Shown: one piece after another, positions 32,388-43,382 of the stretch
How the letters are laid out: the number at the start of each line of letters is the position of its first letter
How positions within the stretch are numbered: position 1 is the first letter of the stretch
NCBI RefSeq assembly: GCF_008180725.1
Contig: NZ_VTEV01000006.1
Coordinates: 7,409-71,408 of the forward strand
DNA length: 64,000 nt
Direction of reading: 5' to 3'
From: Sutcliffiella horikoshii
Lineage (GTDB): Bacteria > Bacillota > Bacilli > Bacillales > Bacillaceae_I
Notes under the pieces: model-generated
Seen by the model: the letters and a program-made list of their open reading frames with translations, nothing else
Database searches by the model: none
Told to the model about the DNA's origin: nothing
Program-made: the position numbers and the translations under genes

Positions 32388-32491
32388 CTATATTTCATAA
32401 ACATAGAAACATAGGTAATACCTACCAACCCTTGCGTATTAAGACTTTTCAATCAATTCTATTAATCACCGAAAATATTTAGAAAATAATA

Positions 32492-32612
32492 TTGTAATCG
32501 TTTACAAGACGGAGTATAATGACGTTAGTGAAACGTATCAATTGCAGATAAACAGGTAAAAAAGGTTGAGTAATCTCCCTTTTTATTTTTACGAACGAAT
32601 TGAAACGTTTCG
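32492..32612 (+). promoter_or_regulatory. promoter of the sugar-uptake operon with cre and two LacI-type operators
   Basis: TTGTAA (32492-32497), 17 bases, TATAAT (32515-32520). TGTAATCGTTTACA (32493-32506) is a palindromic cre that covers the -35. GAAACGTATC (32530-32539) lies nine bases after the -10 and the perfect palindrome GAAACGTTTC at 32603-32612. Confidence 0.8.
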
Positions 32613-32650
32613 ATTAAATGACTAAATTTTAAATAAGGGGTGTATGGGTA

Positions 32651-34027
32651 ATGAAATTGATGAAACCTTGGATCGCGATTGCCGCTTCGTTCATGCTGGT
32701 AGTTGGGTGCAGTAATTCCAACAATGCTTCAAGTGACGCGGAGAAGGAAGGCAACAACGAAGATCAAGTAACCATTAAGTTTGCTAGTTGGGCGCTTGGA
32801 ACGGAAGAAGATAATAACATCGAGCGCATGATGATTGCAGAATTCGAAGATAAGTATCCAAACATTGATGTAGAAATTGATGAGTCTATTGCAACAGATG
32901 ACTGGAATAACTCCCTTTCCTCTGCAGCAAGTGCTAATGCGATGCCTGACGTATTCATGGTATCTCAAGTACCGACTGGCCTTGCGAATGACTGGTTGTT
33001 AGATGTAACGGAATTGGCTGCAGAAGATGAAGATTTTGCAAAGATTCCTGAAGTTGTAACAGATTCTGTTACATACAATGATGCGTTATATGCAATTCCT
33101 AGTGCACAGCATTTCCTTGGTTATTTTGTAAATAAAGATTTATATAATCAGGCAAACCTGGATGTTCCTGAATATGGTTTTTCTATTGATGAATTTACGG
33201 AATCTGTTCGTTCCGTAACAAACGTGAACAGTGGAGTGGTTGGGTTAAATAATCCATTTGCCATTGTGGATTGGTATCCATCTTCTGTAAACGAAAAGAG
33301 TGGATGGTATACATTCAGTGAAGATGAATATCACCTAAACAGTAATGAATTCATTTCTGGTGTTAACCTTACAAGCAACTTCGTAACAAATGGCTATTCT
33401 TATGAAAACTTGTCTGATGAGCAAAAAGCTAACTTTAATGGCGAGCATGCAGGTGAAGTATTTGCTGGTGGCGGCATCGGGCTTTTCTGGGATGGTACTT
33501 GGGCAGTGGAGAACTTCTCTACTAATATAGATTTTGATTGGGATTTCGTTGGAACTCCTGGTGGAAGAACAGTAATCGTTAATGATTTCATGGGTATCTC
33601 TAAATCTACTAAACATCAAGAAGAAGCATTTCTTTTTGCTAAGTGGATGAGCTTTGGTAAAGAAGGATTCTTAAAGCGTATCGATTTAGCTGTAGAAAAT
33701 GACAAAGCATTGAACAACCTGCCTGTGACACAAGATGAAGAAGTATTGGATGCATTCTTCGAAGTTCAGGATATTCCTGGTTTACGTACAGCATATGACA
33801 ATCTAGCGAATGGAATTGTGGAGCCTGTTAAAACAGTACCAGGATTCGCTCAGTCTAGATGGGAAGCACCAACTGGGGTAGCAATCGGGGAAGAGCCGAA
33901 TGCGAATATCGCGGCATTGATTGATGCGAGCGTCAGAGGCGAAATCAAAATTGAAGATTATGCGGCACAAATCAATGAATTAGCAAATCAAAAGTACAAA
34001 GAAGGCAAAGAAGCGATTGGTCAATAA
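32651..34027 (+). CDS. sugar ABC transporter substrate-binding lipoprotein
   Basis: 458 residues, family 1 extracellular solute-binding protein. Lipoprotein signal with lipobox LVVGC (Cys20), Asn/Ser-rich tether, then a two-lobe binding fold (TIKFASWALG, ... GIGLFWDGTWAVENF, aromatic residues that often stack on sugars). Anchored outside the membrane, it would pass oligosaccharide to the permeases downstream; no ATPase is encoded, so a shared MsmX-type ATPase is expected. AAGGGGTG is eight bases before the ATG. The neighbouring GH3 and GH94 genes suggest sophoro-oligosaccharides. Confidence 0.9.
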   Translation: MKLMKPWIAIAASFMLVVGCSNSNNASSDAEKEGNNEDQVTIKFASWALGTEEDNNIERMMIAEFEDKYPNIDVEIDESIATDDWNNSLSSAASANAMPDVFMVSQVPTGLANDWLLDVTELAAEDEDFAKIPEVVTDSVTYNDALYAIPSAQHFLGYFVNKDLYNQANLDVPEYGFSIDEFTESVRSVTNVNSGVVGLNNPFAIVDWYPSSVNEKSGWYTFSEDEYHLNSNEFISGVNLTSNFVTNGYSYENLSDEQKANFNGEHAGEVFAGGGIGLFWDGTWAVENFSTNIDFDWDFVGTPGGRTVIVNDFMGISKSTKHQEEAFLFAKWMSFGKEGFLKRIDLAVENDKALNNLPVTQDEEVLDAFFEVQDIPGLRTAYDNLANGIVEPVKTVPGFAQSRWEAPTGVAIGEEPNANIAALIDASVRGEIKIEDYAAQINELANQKYKEGKEAIGQ

Positions 34028-34061
34028 GTTGTATCAACTGTGAAGGGGATGGGGATTAGAT

Positions 34062-37001
34062 ATGAAACGTAAAATGATGTTCTGGTCATTAATACTGCTG
34101 TTGCTAGTACCAGGCCAATTCGCATTTGCTGATGAAGAGAAGAGCCTAGAGCAGGTGGCAGAACAAGTCATTGAGCCACGCTATCTATCAATCCTTAAGC
34201 AGTGGAATGAAGTGGGACAGGACAACGCGCAAGATTTCAAGCGCGTTGTCACTCCCACTGATTTTTTATCCATTGATAAGAATAGCCTGCTTTCTAGTGG
34301 AGAAAGCAAGGAGTATGGCGATCAGGTATATGCTTGGAGAAACAAAGATACAGTCACGATTGAAGTGGATGTAGAAGAAGAGGGCTTATATGAACTGGGC
34401 TTTGACTATTATCCTCTTGGGGAAGGAATTGTTCCGATTGAGGGATCTATCAAAGTGAACGGGGAATATCCGTATTTTGAGAGTCGCAGGATTACGTTCC
34501 CGAAGGATTGGAAGAGCGCCACCAATGATTTTGAGCAGGACCGCTTTGGAGATGAAATTATCCCAGAGCAGTTGCCAATCGAACAATGGCATTTTATCAA
34601 AGCAGAGGATTCTAGTCATCTGCAAGCAAGACCGTTGAAGTATAGATTAAAAGAAGGCAAAAACACCATCACATTGGAAAACATCCGTGGAGAAATGCTA
34701 CTTGGAAACATCTATGTGAGCGGTGTGGAAACGATCCCTACATATGAACAATATAGAGAGAACCAAGCCGGGGATCTCACAGAAACAAACAGTATCACGA
34801 TTGAAGCGGAGCACCCGCTGAAGAAAAATAGTTCTTTTATCAGACCTGTTAACAGACAGGATGCATCTGTTGTCCCTTATGAGCGCGACAAACGCCTGTT
34901 GAATGCAATTGGTGGAGAGTCATGGCAAACGAGTGGTCAAACGGCTACATGGGAGATGGAAATAGAGGAAGCAGGCTACTACCAAATTTCCCTGAAAGTG
35001 TTACAAGAGAAACAATCAGGCTTTCCGGTGTTCCGGTCAGTTATGATCAATGGAGAGGTACCTTTTGAAGAAGTAGAAAGCTATTCTTTCCAACAGGAGA
35101 AAAATTGGGTAAATGAAACGCTTAGCAACGAAGACGGGGAACCGTATTATTTTTATCTAGAAAAGGGGAAAAATACCCTAACACTTAAGGGTGATGCGTC
35201 ACCTGTAAATCGCACGTTATTCGAAATGGATGAAGTGATGAAGGGCATTGAACAGCTCTCTTTATCTATTAAACGATTAACTGGAAATAACCAAGATCGC
35301 TCTCGCGGCTGGAGGATTTCCGAGTACTTGCCTGAAATAAAAGGGGAACTCACCTCCTGGGCGGATAAGCTTGAAGGAGAAAGTGAGTATCTGCTTGAGT
35401 TAAGTGATGGGAAAGAATCAGTGGAAATTGTATCGCTCAACATAGCCGTCGAACGGTTAAGGGAGCTAGCAGCAGATCCTGACAAAATTCCGGCACGACT
35501 GACTCAGCTTTCAGAAGGCTCAAGTTCTGTCGCACAGCTTCTTGGAAATGCAACACTGAATTTGAAAAAACAGCCATTGATAATGGATCGAATATATATT
35601 CACGGTGACGAAAAGTTACCAAAACCAGAACTGGGATTTTTTGCGAAAACAAAAGAATCCGTCTTAAAATTCTTCCATTCCTTCCAGTCTAATACGTTAG
35701 CAACGGAAAAAGTGGATGATGATGTGGTGGATGTTTGGGTAAACAGACCACGTCACTATGTAGAATTAATGCAAAATATGGTGGATCAGAACTTTACCCC
35801 TCAAACAGGAATAAAAGTGAGATTTTCTATCATGCCTTCCGAGCAGAAATTGATTTTGGCCAATGCGGCCAACAGTCAGCCGGATCTCGCGCTTGGAATC
35901 AGTAGCTGGCTGCCATATGAGCTCGCTATTCGTGGAGCGGCTTATGACTTAAGGGAGTTTGACGATTTCAATGAAACGCTTGCTCACTTCTCTCCGGGGG
36001 CATTACTGCCAATGATCATTGAGGATGAGGTTTATGGATTGCCCGAAACACAGGATTTCTTTGTTCAGTTTTACAGAAAAGATATTTTAGGTGCTTTAGA
36101 TGTTCCTGTCCCTGACACATGGGAGGATGTAGTAGATGTCTTGCCGGAACTTCAACGCTTTGGATTGAATTACTACACGCCTATTGCTGGTGCTGTTGCG
36201 TTCAAACCGTTCCAGTCAACGTCTCCATTTGTTTATCAACATCAAGGGGACTTGTATAAAGAGGATGGCATGGGAACGACAATTGATAGTGATGAAACAG
36301 TCCGAGGTATCCAACTTATGACGGATTTGAATACAATATACAGCACGCCGCTTCAGGTGCCGAATTTCTATAATCACTTCCGCTATTCCACCTTGCCAAT
36401 TGGTGTGTCTAACTTCCAGACTTATGTAGAGCTTACATCTGCAGCACCGGAAATCTCCGGTTGGTGGGACATTTCTCTTCATCCTGGAGTCGAAAATGAG
36501 GACGGAGAAGTGGAAAGATGGGCAACGGGTTCTGGACAGGCCGGCATGATCTTTAATGGCAGCAAGAATAAGGACGAAGCATGGGAAGTGCTGAAATGGT
36601 GGATGTCAACAGAAACACAGACTGACTTTGCTACCACCTTGCAAATCATGTATGGTCCATCTTACATGTGGAATACCGCAAATCTTGACGCCTTTAAGCA
36701 ATTACCATGGCCAGAGGAACATAAAGAAGTCATCTTAGAACAATGGGAACATTTACGTGAAGTGCCGAAAACACCATACACCTATATGGTAGAACGTGAG
36801 ATTAGTAATGTATGGAACCGTGTGGTCTTTGACGGTGAAAATACCCGTTCAGCTGTTGATGATGCGGTGGTTACCATTGACCGTGAAATGAGACGGAAGA
36901 TGGAGGAATTCGGATATATGAAAGACGGAAAAATCGTAAAAACCTATCCGATTCCGACGATTGAACAAGTAGAAAGCTGGGTGGAAGAAAATGAGGAGTA
37001 G
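34062..37001 (+). CDS. secreted protein with sugar-binding modules fused to a solute-binding fold
   Basis: 979 residues, twice the usual length. Signal peptide to about Ala23 (no lipobox). Residues about 60-240 and 255-390 are beta-rich modules, the second opening ITIEAEHP as CBM6/35-type domains do. A helical linker follows (about 390-535), then a family 1 solute-binding domain from about 555 to the end ([37 protein letters not shown]). Its stop overlaps the next permease by 11 bases, so it works with that importer. How it is kept at the cell surface is not clear. Confidence 0.8.
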   Translation: MKRKMMFWSLILLLLVPGQFAFADEEKSLEQVAEQVIEPRYLSILKQWNEVGQDNAQDFKRVVTPTDFLSIDKNSLLSSGESKEYGDQVYAWRNKDTVTIEVDVEEEGLYELGFDYYPLGEGIVPIEGSIKVNGEYPYFESRRITFPKDWKSATNDFEQDRFGDEIIPEQLPIEQWHFIKAEDSSHLQARPLKYRLKEGKNTITLENIRGEMLLGNIYVSGVETIPTYEQYRENQAGDLTETNSITIEAEHPLKKNSSFIRPVNRQDASVVPYERDKRLLNAIGGESWQTSGQTATWEMEIEEAGYYQISLKVLQEKQSGFPVFRSVMINGEVPFEEVESYSFQQEKNWVNETLSNEDGEPYYFYLEKGKNTLTLKGDASPVNRTLFEMDEVMKGIEQLSLSIKRLTGNNQDRSRGWRISEYLPEIKGELTSWADKLEGESEYLLELSDGKESVEIVSLNIAVERLRELAADPDKIPARLTQLSEGSSSVAQLLGNATLNLKKQPLIMDRIYIHGDEKLPKPELGFFAKTKESVLKFFHSFQSNTLATEKVDDDVVDVWVNRPRHYVELMQNMVDQNFTPQTGIKVRFSIMPSEQKLILANAANSQPDLALGISSWLPYELAIRGAAYDLREFDDFNETLAHFSPGALLPMIIEDEVYGLPETQDFFVQFYRKDILGALDVPVPDTWEDVVDVLPELQRFGLNYYTPIAGAVAFKPFQSTSPFVYQHQGDLYKEDGMGTTIDSDETVRGIQLMTDLNTIYSTPLQVPNFYNHFRYSTLPIGVSNFQTYVELTSAAPEISGWWDISLHPGVENEDGEVERWATGSGQAGMIFNGSKNKDEAWEVLKWWMSTETQTDFATTLQIMYGPSYMWNTANLDAFKQLPWPEEHKEVILEQWEHLREVPKTPYTYMVEREISNVWNRVVFDGENTRSAVDDAVVTIDREMRRKMEEFGYMKDGKIVKTYPIPTIEQVESWVEENEE

Positions 37002-37884
37002 CCTTCAAAAGCATGCAAGTACATCAATCTTTCTTGCACCATATTTAATCTTTTTCTTTACCTTTATCATCATCCCGGTGGTAGTGGCCATTCTCTTATC
37101 GTTCACGTACTTCAATGCGATAGAGATGCCAAGCTTCATCGGACTTGCCAACTATGTGAGTGTACTAACGCAAGATGAAGTCTTTATGCAACGCGTATTG
37201 CCGAATACGTTAATGTTTGCAGTCATTGTCGGGCCGGGAGGGTATATACTCTCCTTCCTGCTTGCTTGGATGCTAGCACAAATTTCTAAAGGGCCAAGAA
37301 CCGTATTGGCGCTTATCATCTATTCCCCTTCCATGACAGCCGGAATTGCGATGGCGGTTGTGTGGACCATCATATTCAGTGGGGATCAGACAGGCTATTT
37401 AAACAGTCTTTTAATCACAATGGGTGTCATCTTGGAGCCAGTTCAATGGCTGCAATCACCAGATCACTTAATGACAATCATGATTGTGGTTACCCTTTGG
37501 GGGAGCATGGGAGTTGGGTTCCTTGCGATGTTGTCAGGTGTCTTGAACATCAATAAGGAAATCTATGAAGCTGGTTATATTGACGGCATTAAAAATAGAT
37601 TCCAAGAAATCATTTTTATCACCATTCCATCGATGAAGCCGCAAATGCTTTTTGGAGCAGTAATGGCTGTAGTCGGGACGTTCCAGGCCGGTGCTATCGG
37701 CGTCGCTTTATCAGGTGCCAACCCGACGCCTCAATATGCAGGTCAGTTAATGGTTAACCATTTAGAAGACTATGGCTTCATCCGTTACGAAATGGGATAT
37801 GCAGCAGCAATATCCGTTCTATTACTATTATTCGTATATATCTTTTCAAAAGTTGCCTGGCGTTTATTCGGAGAAAAAGACTAA
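36991..37884 (+). CDS. sugar ABC transporter permease (first pair, MalF-like)
   Basis: 297 residues, six predicted membrane helices, with the ATPase-contact EAA loop [21 protein letters not shown]. Starts within the end of the fusion-protein gene. Partner is the permease at 38205, separated from it by 320 bases of repeat elements. Confidence 0.9.
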   Translation: MRSSLQKHASTSIFLAPYLIFFFTFIIIPVVVAILLSFTYFNAIEMPSFIGLANYVSVLTQDEVFMQRVLPNTLMFAVIVGPGGYILSFLLAWMLAQISKGPRTVLALIIYSPSMTAGIAMAVVWTIIFSGDQTGYLNSLLITMGVILEPVQWLQSPDHLMTIMIVVTLWGSMGVGFLAMLSGVLNINKEIYEAGYIDGIKNRFQEIIFITIPSMKPQMLFGAVMAVVGTFQAGAIGVALSGANPTPQYAGQLMVNHLEDYGFIRYEMGYAAAISVLLLLFVYIFSKVAWRLFGEKD

Positions 37885-37916
37885 ATGGCGATGGCTGTTT
37901 TCTAAGTGAAAGTTAA

Positions 37917-37981
37917 TGAGTGGATTGGAGCGGAAGTCACTTGACTCAAAGCCACTGAAAAACTGAATTATCATGTGCTTA
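37917..37981 (+). repeat. truncated palindromic element, copy 10, with conserved tail
   Basis: GAGTGGATTGGAGCGGAAGT is the left end of a copy 4-like element, cut off after about 30 bases. It is followed by a tract (37949-37981, AAGCCACTGAAAAACTGA...CATGTGCTTA) that recurs at 47630 and 47744, each time just before the next element copy. Confidence 0.75.
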
Positions 37982-37992
37982 GGTAATAGCTA

Positions 37993-38118
37993 GCTGGGGA
38001 TTGGAGCAAAAGGCGAAGACTCCTGAGGGAGATAGCGGTAGCTTGAGACCCCGCAACGCAGTGAGGAGGCTTAAGCATCGCCCCTAGGAAAGCGAAGCCA
38101 TTTGCGGAAATCCACAGC
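37993..38118 (+). repeat. palindromic interspersed element, copy 11
   Basis: Full copy between the two permease genes. Ends GCTGGGGATT and AATCCACAGC; the end pair GGGGATT/AATCC varies together. Stem GCGGTAGCTTGAG with CTTAAGCATCGC. Confidence 0.9.
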
Positions 38119-38204
38119 GGTGTCTAAACAACATCTTAAATCAAATTAACAATCTTTTAGAAAACACCAAAGCTATAAAACTTCTAATGTAGGGAGTGAA
38201 TGAT

Positions 38205-39083
38205 GTGTCGGCATTCCATGGAACAAAAATCAATCCAGACCGTTTTCACAAAAGCCAATTAAAGTTCTATGCATTTCTAATACCGCTCGCAATCTTTATG
38301 GCTATGCCCATCGTCTTTGTCTTCTCTCACGCTTTTAAGCCAATCGATGAGCTATTCGCTTATCCACCGCGCTTTTTTGTGCAAAAGCCGACGATGCAGA
38401 ACTTCATTGATTTAATGAATAACACGAGCACATCGGGCGTTCCGATGTCGCGTTACTTGTTTAATAGTATTTCCATTACCCTCATCGTCGTATTTGTTAC
38501 TGTCCTAATCAGTACAATGGCAGGGTATGCTTTATCGAAAAAACGATTCAAATTAAAGAAAACCATCTTTGAAATCAACACACTTGCGTTAATGTTCGTT
38601 TCGGCAGCAGTAGTCATTCCACGTTATTTGCTTATTGAAAAGGTGGGACTGTTGGACACGTTCCTGGTTCATATTTTCCCGCTGATCGCAATGCCGATTG
38701 GGCTTTTCCTAGTAAAACAGTTTATTGATCAAATACCGAACGAATTAATAGAAGCTGCCCAGATGGACGGGGCGACGGACTATCAAATTTTTCGAAAAAT
38801 CATCATACCGCTAGTAAAACCTGCGATTGCGACCATTGCAATTTTATCTTTCCAACTTGTTTGGAATAACACGGAGACCTCGACATTGTTTGTCGATAAT
38901 GAAAATTTGAAGACTTTTGCCTTTTACATGTCGACATTAACTTCGGCCACAAGTGGTAACACTGTAGCGGGTCAAGGAATGGCGGCAGCAGCATCTCTAA
39001 TTATGTTCATTCCAAATTTAATTATCTTTATCATCTTACAAAGTCAAGTAATGAATACGATGGCACATTCAGGAATTAAGTAG
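38205..39083 (+). CDS. sugar ABC transporter permease (first pair, MalG-like)
   Basis: 292 residues, six helices, EAA loop [24 protein letters not shown] at 38196 is in frame but sits in the ribosome binding site AGGGAG; the GTG at 38205 is well spaced and is chosen. Followed after 18 bases by the propeller/Yip1 gene. Confidence 0.9.
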   Translation: MSAFHGTKINPDRFHKSQLKFYAFLIPLAIFMAMPIVFVFSHAFKPIDELFAYPPRFFVQKPTMQNFIDLMNNTSTSGVPMSRYLFNSISITLIVVFVTVLISTMAGYALSKKRFKLKKTIFEINTLALMFVSAAVVIPRYLLIEKVGLLDTFLVHIFPLIAMPIGLFLVKQFIDQIPNELIEAAQMDGATDYQIFRKIIIPLVKPAIATIAILSFQLVWNNTETSTLFVDNENLKTFAFYMSTLTSATSGNTVAGQGMAAAASLIMFIPNLIIFIILQSQVMNTMAHSGIK

Positions 39084-39101
39084 AAGGGGGAGAAAAAGAG
39101 T

Positions 39102-41126
39102 ATGAAGCGCATTTTCATTGGCTTATTGACTGTATGGTTAATCCTCCTTTCTCCTTTGCAATCTTTTGCAGCCCTGTCTGTTCCATATAATACAGAGACG
39201 GTATCAACAGAAGGGGATATCATTGAAACGCAGACCGCCTATATACCGGTTGGGCTTTTCGGAAGTACGAGTGATATAGTCAATCCAGAAGACGTCTATA
39301 TCGATCAAAACAACGATGTGTATGTGGCTGATTCTGGTACGAAAAAAATCACCAAGTTTGATGAGAATGGTAGAAAGCTGTTAGAAGTAGGAGAAGGAAT
39401 CCTGCAAATGCCGACTGGGGTTTTCGTGGATGAAGAACAGCAAATATATGTAGCGGATTATACAAATGAAAAAGTCTACCACTTTTCAAGAGAAGGGGAA
39501 ATGCTCCAAGAATACGGCAGACCGGATTCTCCTCTTTTTGGAACAAGAACACCGTATAAGCCACAGAAAATTACCGTGGACAAACGAGGCAACCTCTACA
39601 TTATCGGTGAGGGTTCGACAAATGGCATCATCCAGGTTGGTCAGGATGGTACATTTCACGGATTCTTCGGAGTAAACCGTACAAGGCCGTCGTTAATGTC
39701 TGTAATTCAGGATGCACTGACAACAGATCAGCAGCGCTCCAGTATGTTTCTAAAAGTGCCGCCAGCGCCGACTAATATATCAATTGATGAAAAAGGACTT
39801 GTTTACACTATTACAGCAGGTACTAGCTTTGAAACTATCAGGAAACTGAATATTGCAGGAGGCAACATCCTTCCGACTGGGATCTTAGATTCTTCTAACT
39901 TAAGAGACATTACGTTAGGTCCATTAGGTAACTTCTTTGTTATCGACGCTAATGGCAGAATAATTGAGTTTGATAGCTTTGGAAATATCCTTTTCCTGTT
40001 TGGCGGAAAAGACGATGGAACTAACCGTCTTGGACTGTTCATGGATCCATCCGGTATTGCGACAGACAATCTTGGGCGAGTTTTTGTGACAGACCGAGAG
40101 CGGGGAACAGTGCAAGTACTGGAACCGACAGCTTTTGCAGAAATGCTTCATGGCGGTATCTCACTCTATGCTCAAGGACTTTACATAGAGAGTGAGCAAT
40201 ATTGGAGCGAAGTATTGCGCATGAATTCTTCCATTGGCCTTGCTCATAACGCCATGGGGGAAGCGTATTACAAGCAGCAAGATTATGAAGCAGCGTTAAA
40301 ATCATTTGAACTGGTAGGGAATGTAGCAGGTTATTCCGACTCCTTCTGGGAGATCAGGAATCAGTGGATGAATGAAAATCTAAGTACTGTTTTTGCTTTC
40401 TTAATCGGATTATTTGTTGTCAGGGCGACCTTGCTTTTTGCAGATAAAAAGAAAGGAATCTTAGCGCCGGCAAGGAAAAGATGGCAGGCATTCAAAAAAA
40501 GGAAACTATTAAGTGAGCTATTATTTTTAGGCAAATTCTTACGTCATCCAATTGACAGCTTCTATTATATTAAAAGGCAAAGAAGGGTTTCCGTTTTATC
40601 GGCTACCATTCTTTATATCATTCTTTATTTGGAATTCTTGTTCATGAAATATTTCACAGGATTCATTTTCAGGGGCGGTATCACTTTAGAGCAGATTAAT
40701 TTCGGAATGGAATTCATTCTATTATTTCTTCCAATCATTCTCTTCATCGTATCCAACTATCTAGTTAGTACAATCAACGATGGTGAAGGAAGATTCTCGG
40801 ATATCTATATTGGAACCATTTATTCGTTGTCACCGATCATTGTGCTCTTGGTTCCGATTACACTTATGTCAAATGTGCTTACGCTAAATGAGTACTTCTT
40901 GTATGTATTCTTTATGCAAGTGATGATGGGCTGGTCGTTGATTATCTTATTCATCATGATCAAAGAAATTCATGCCTTTGAATTCTTGGGAACGGTACGA
41001 AACATCTTTACGACAATATTCTGTATGCTCATCATCGTATTGGTATGCTTCATTATCTACGTATTGATGGATCAGGTTATTGATTTTGTAACAGCAATCA
41101 TTCAGGAGGTGATTCTCCGTGTTTAA
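39102..41126 (+). CDS. beta-propeller/TPR/Yip1-like membrane protein
   Basis: 674 residues. Signal peptide to about Ala23; an NHL-type propeller (about 60-345, repeats such as VYIDQNNDVYVADSGTKKITKFDENG given in part); one or two TPR units (about 350-410); a membrane helix near 425-445; a basic cytoplasmic stretch (ARKRWQAFKKRKL); and a Yip1-like domain of about five helices. The propeller should face outside. It is encoded between permeases and overlaps the DUF5696 gene by eight bases. Such genes recur beside sugar ABC genes in Bacillales, but I know no defined function. Confidence 0.7.
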   Translation: MKRIFIGLLTVWLILLSPLQSFAALSVPYNTETVSTEGDIIETQTAYIPVGLFGSTSDIVNPEDVYIDQNNDVYVADSGTKKITKFDENGRKLLEVGEGILQMPTGVFVDEEQQIYVADYTNEKVYHFSREGEMLQEYGRPDSPLFGTRTPYKPQKITVDKRGNLYIIGEGSTNGIIQVGQDGTFHGFFGVNRTRPSLMSVIQDALTTDQQRSSMFLKVPPAPTNISIDEKGLVYTITAGTSFETIRKLNIAGGNILPTGILDSSNLRDITLGPLGNFFVIDANGRIIEFDSFGNILFLFGGKDDGTNRLGLFMDPSGIATDNLGRVFVTDRERGTVQVLEPTAFAEMLHGGISLYAQGLYIESEQYWSEVLRMNSSIGLAHNAMGEAYYKQQDYEAALKSFELVGNVAGYSDSFWEIRNQWMNENLSTVFAFLIGLFVVRATLLFADKKKGILAPARKRWQAFKKRKLLSELLFLGKFLRHPIDSFYYIKRQRRVSVLSATILYIILYLEFLFMKYFTGFIFRGGITLEQINFGMEFILLFLPIILFIVSNYLVSTINDGEGRFSDIYIGTIYSLSPIIVLLVPITLMSNVLTLNEYFLYVFFMQVMMGWSLIILFIMIKEIHAFEFLGTVRNIFTTIFCMLIIVLVCFIIYVLMDQVIDFVTAIIQEVILRV

Positions 41127-43380
41127 AAAAATTCTGCTCATCATTCTTATCGCCATTCTTCCGGTTTCAGTATTCGCTGAATCATTAACATCAAAGGAAG
41201 AGTTGGAAGAAATCGAAGTGGAAACAGAGCTCGGAGAAGAGACACTCCGCTTTGATTCCAATCAGTTCACCAAGCCAGAGAGAGAAAACAAACCTCTGCC
41301 AGAAGGAAATCTTGAAGGCTTTACAAAGGTAACGGAGAATGACAAGCTTGCGCTATATGTGCAAGAAGCGTCGCTGGCAATAAAAATTCAAAACAAACAA
41401 ACAGGCTATATTTGGCACTCCGGTGTGGATAATGCGGAGAATTACCGTTTGAACAACACATGGACAGATATGGTGCAATCGGCTCTCACCATTGATTACT
41501 TGGATCGCCGCGGTAACATCAAAACAGAAAGCATTCTGACAGAAGAAACGCAACCGAGCATTCAAATGAACGCCGACGGCTTTACTGCAGAAATAGATTT
41601 CCGTGGTTCCAGCATTGAAGTAGTGCTGAACGTGACACTTGAAGACGAAAACATTGTCATTGATGTGCCGAATGAAGGTGTACAAGACGGCACCTACAAT
41701 AAGATAGTGGCGATGAAAGTCTATCCTTTCCTTGGTGCCGCACATATGGATGATATCACCGGGTATTTGTTTATTCCGGACGGAAGCGGGGCGCTCATGC
41801 GTTTTGAAAAGAGTGCTTTCCGCTCAGATACGCCATTTATCGGTTCCATTTATGGTGAAGATGAAGGATTTACAAGACCGCAAAGCACAGAAGATGATTA
41901 CACCTACCCTGCACAAAAGATTTCCGTTCCTGTCTATGGAGCGGTTCATGGTGTAAAGCAGAATGCCTTCATCACTTCCATTGAGGAAGGTCAAAGCTAT
42001 GGGCGAGTTCTTGCTTACCCGTCTGGTGCATCTACTGATTTCTATTGGGTAACATCTGACTATCAATATCGCTTTAATTATTTTCAACCGACAAGTAAGA
42101 GCATGGGTGGATTTAACGTCTACCAAGAAGAAAAAAATAACTTCAATATCAAACAGAAAGTCATGTTTTTATCTGACGAAGAAGCAGATTATGTCGGAAT
42201 GGCAAACAGATATCAGCAGCATTTAGAAGATAAAGGCACGCTTTCTAACAACAACGAAGATAAGGTAGATCTTCGTCTGGAGCTTTTGGGTGGGGAAACG
42301 AAAAAAGGCTTGATCTGGAATTCCGTGGAGCAAATGACAGAGATTCAAGACATTCCTCGTTTTGTAGAAGAGCTGGAGCAAAACGATGTCGATAATCTGC
42401 ATGTGGTGTTAAGAGGCTGGACAAAAGGCGGACTGACGGGAACGCTTCCACAAAAGTTTCCTTTAGAGAAGAAGGTTGGCAGTAAAGGCGAGTTGGAGGA
42501 AACAATCCAAACTTTAGAGAAAAAAGACATTCCTTTTTATTTGCACACAGACTTCACGACAGCTTTTGACGGAGCATCCGGTTTTTCTGGAAGCAAGGAT
42601 GTATCTAAGAAAATTAACGGCCAGCCGATGACGCAAAATCAATTTGGCTATAGCAGTTATTATCTCAGTCCGGCAAAATCGCTTGAAATTGCCAAAAAAG
42701 ATGCAGCTGATTTCAAGGATCACGGGGTAGAAAATATAGCAGTGGAAACGACTGCAAGTAAACTATTCTCTGACTTTAATAAAGGCATGTCGTCTTCAAG
42801 AGCAGAGATGATTGGGTTGAATCAAGAACTGTTTGCGCACTATCAGGAACAAGGTATTAATTTATCCCTTTATCGTCCGAATGACTACGCTTGGGGTTAT
42901 ATGGACAAGTACTTGGATATGCCGATGTACTCCTCCAACTATATGTTTGTAACAGACACTGTTCCTTTCTTGCAAATCGTCTTAAAGGGATACAAGCCGT
43001 ATTATGCGACCTTCTCCAACTTCTCGCACAATCCAACGGAAGAAGTGCTGAGAATGATCGAGTTTGGTGCTTATCCATCCTTTTATCTGACAAGGGAGTC
43101 GGCACAGTTATTAATGAAGACTCCATCAAGAGGTTTGTATACGTCAGAGTTTGCTAGTTGGAAAGAGGAACTGATCAGTCAATACACTCAAGTGAAAGAA
43201 AGTCTTGGAAAAGTAGAGAACAGCTCGATTGTCGATCGAATTGTCCATCAACAAGGGGTGTCTGAAGTTGTCTATGAAAATGGAGTATCCATTATCGTCA
43301 ACTATACAGATTCAGACGTTACCATTGACGGAACCACGGTCGCGGCAACGTCATTTAGCATAAAAGAAGGGGGGAATTAA
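41119..43380 (+). CDS. secreted DUF5696-family protein
   Basis: 753 residues, signal peptide to about Ala20. Beta-rich first half (about 50-380), then a TIM-barrel-like part (RFVEELEQNDVDNLHVVLRGWTKGG shows barrel-type repeats; DFTTAFDGASGFS; ETTASKLFSDFNKG) that resembles glycoside hydrolases but without residues I can name as catalytic. The GTG start has GGAGGTG eight bases upstream. Translation is coupled to the propeller gene. An extracellular glycan-processing role is inferred only. Confidence 0.7.
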   Translation: MFKKILLIILIAILPVSVFAESLTSKEELEEIEVETELGEETLRFDSNQFTKPERENKPLPEGNLEGFTKVTENDKLALYVQEASLAIKIQNKQTGYIWHSGVDNAENYRLNNTWTDMVQSALTIDYLDRRGNIKTESILTEETQPSIQMNADGFTAEIDFRGSSIEVVLNVTLEDENIVIDVPNEGVQDGTYNKIVAMKVYPFLGAAHMDDITGYLFIPDGSGALMRFEKSAFRSDTPFIGSIYGEDEGFTRPQSTEDDYTYPAQKISVPVYGAVHGVKQNAFITSIEEGQSYGRVLAYPSGASTDFYWVTSDYQYRFNYFQPTSKSMGGFNVYQEEKNNFNIKQKVMFLSDEEADYVGMANRYQQHLEDKGTLSNNNEDKVDLRLELLGGETKKGLIWNSVEQMTEIQDIPRFVEELEQNDVDNLHVVLRGWTKGGLTGTLPQKFPLEKKVGSKGELEETIQTLEKKDIPFYLHTDFTTAFDGASGFSGSKDVSKKINGQPMTQNQFGYSSYYLSPAKSLEIAKKDAADFKDHGVENIAVETTASKLFSDFNKGMSSSRAEMIGLNQELFAHYQEQGINLSLYRPNDYAWGYMDKYLDMPMYSSNYMFVTDTVPFLQIVLKGYKPYYATFSNFSHNPTEEVLRMIEFGAYPSFYLTRESAQLLMKTPSRGLYTSEFASWKEELISQYTQVKESLGKVENSSIVDRIVHQQGVSEVVYENGVSIIVNYTDSDVTIDGTTVAATSFSIKEGGN

Positions 43381-43382
43381 GC

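Noticed and set aside
32183-32414. Frames on both strands near 32.2-32.4 kb
   Set aside because: Made by element copy 9 and the terminator.
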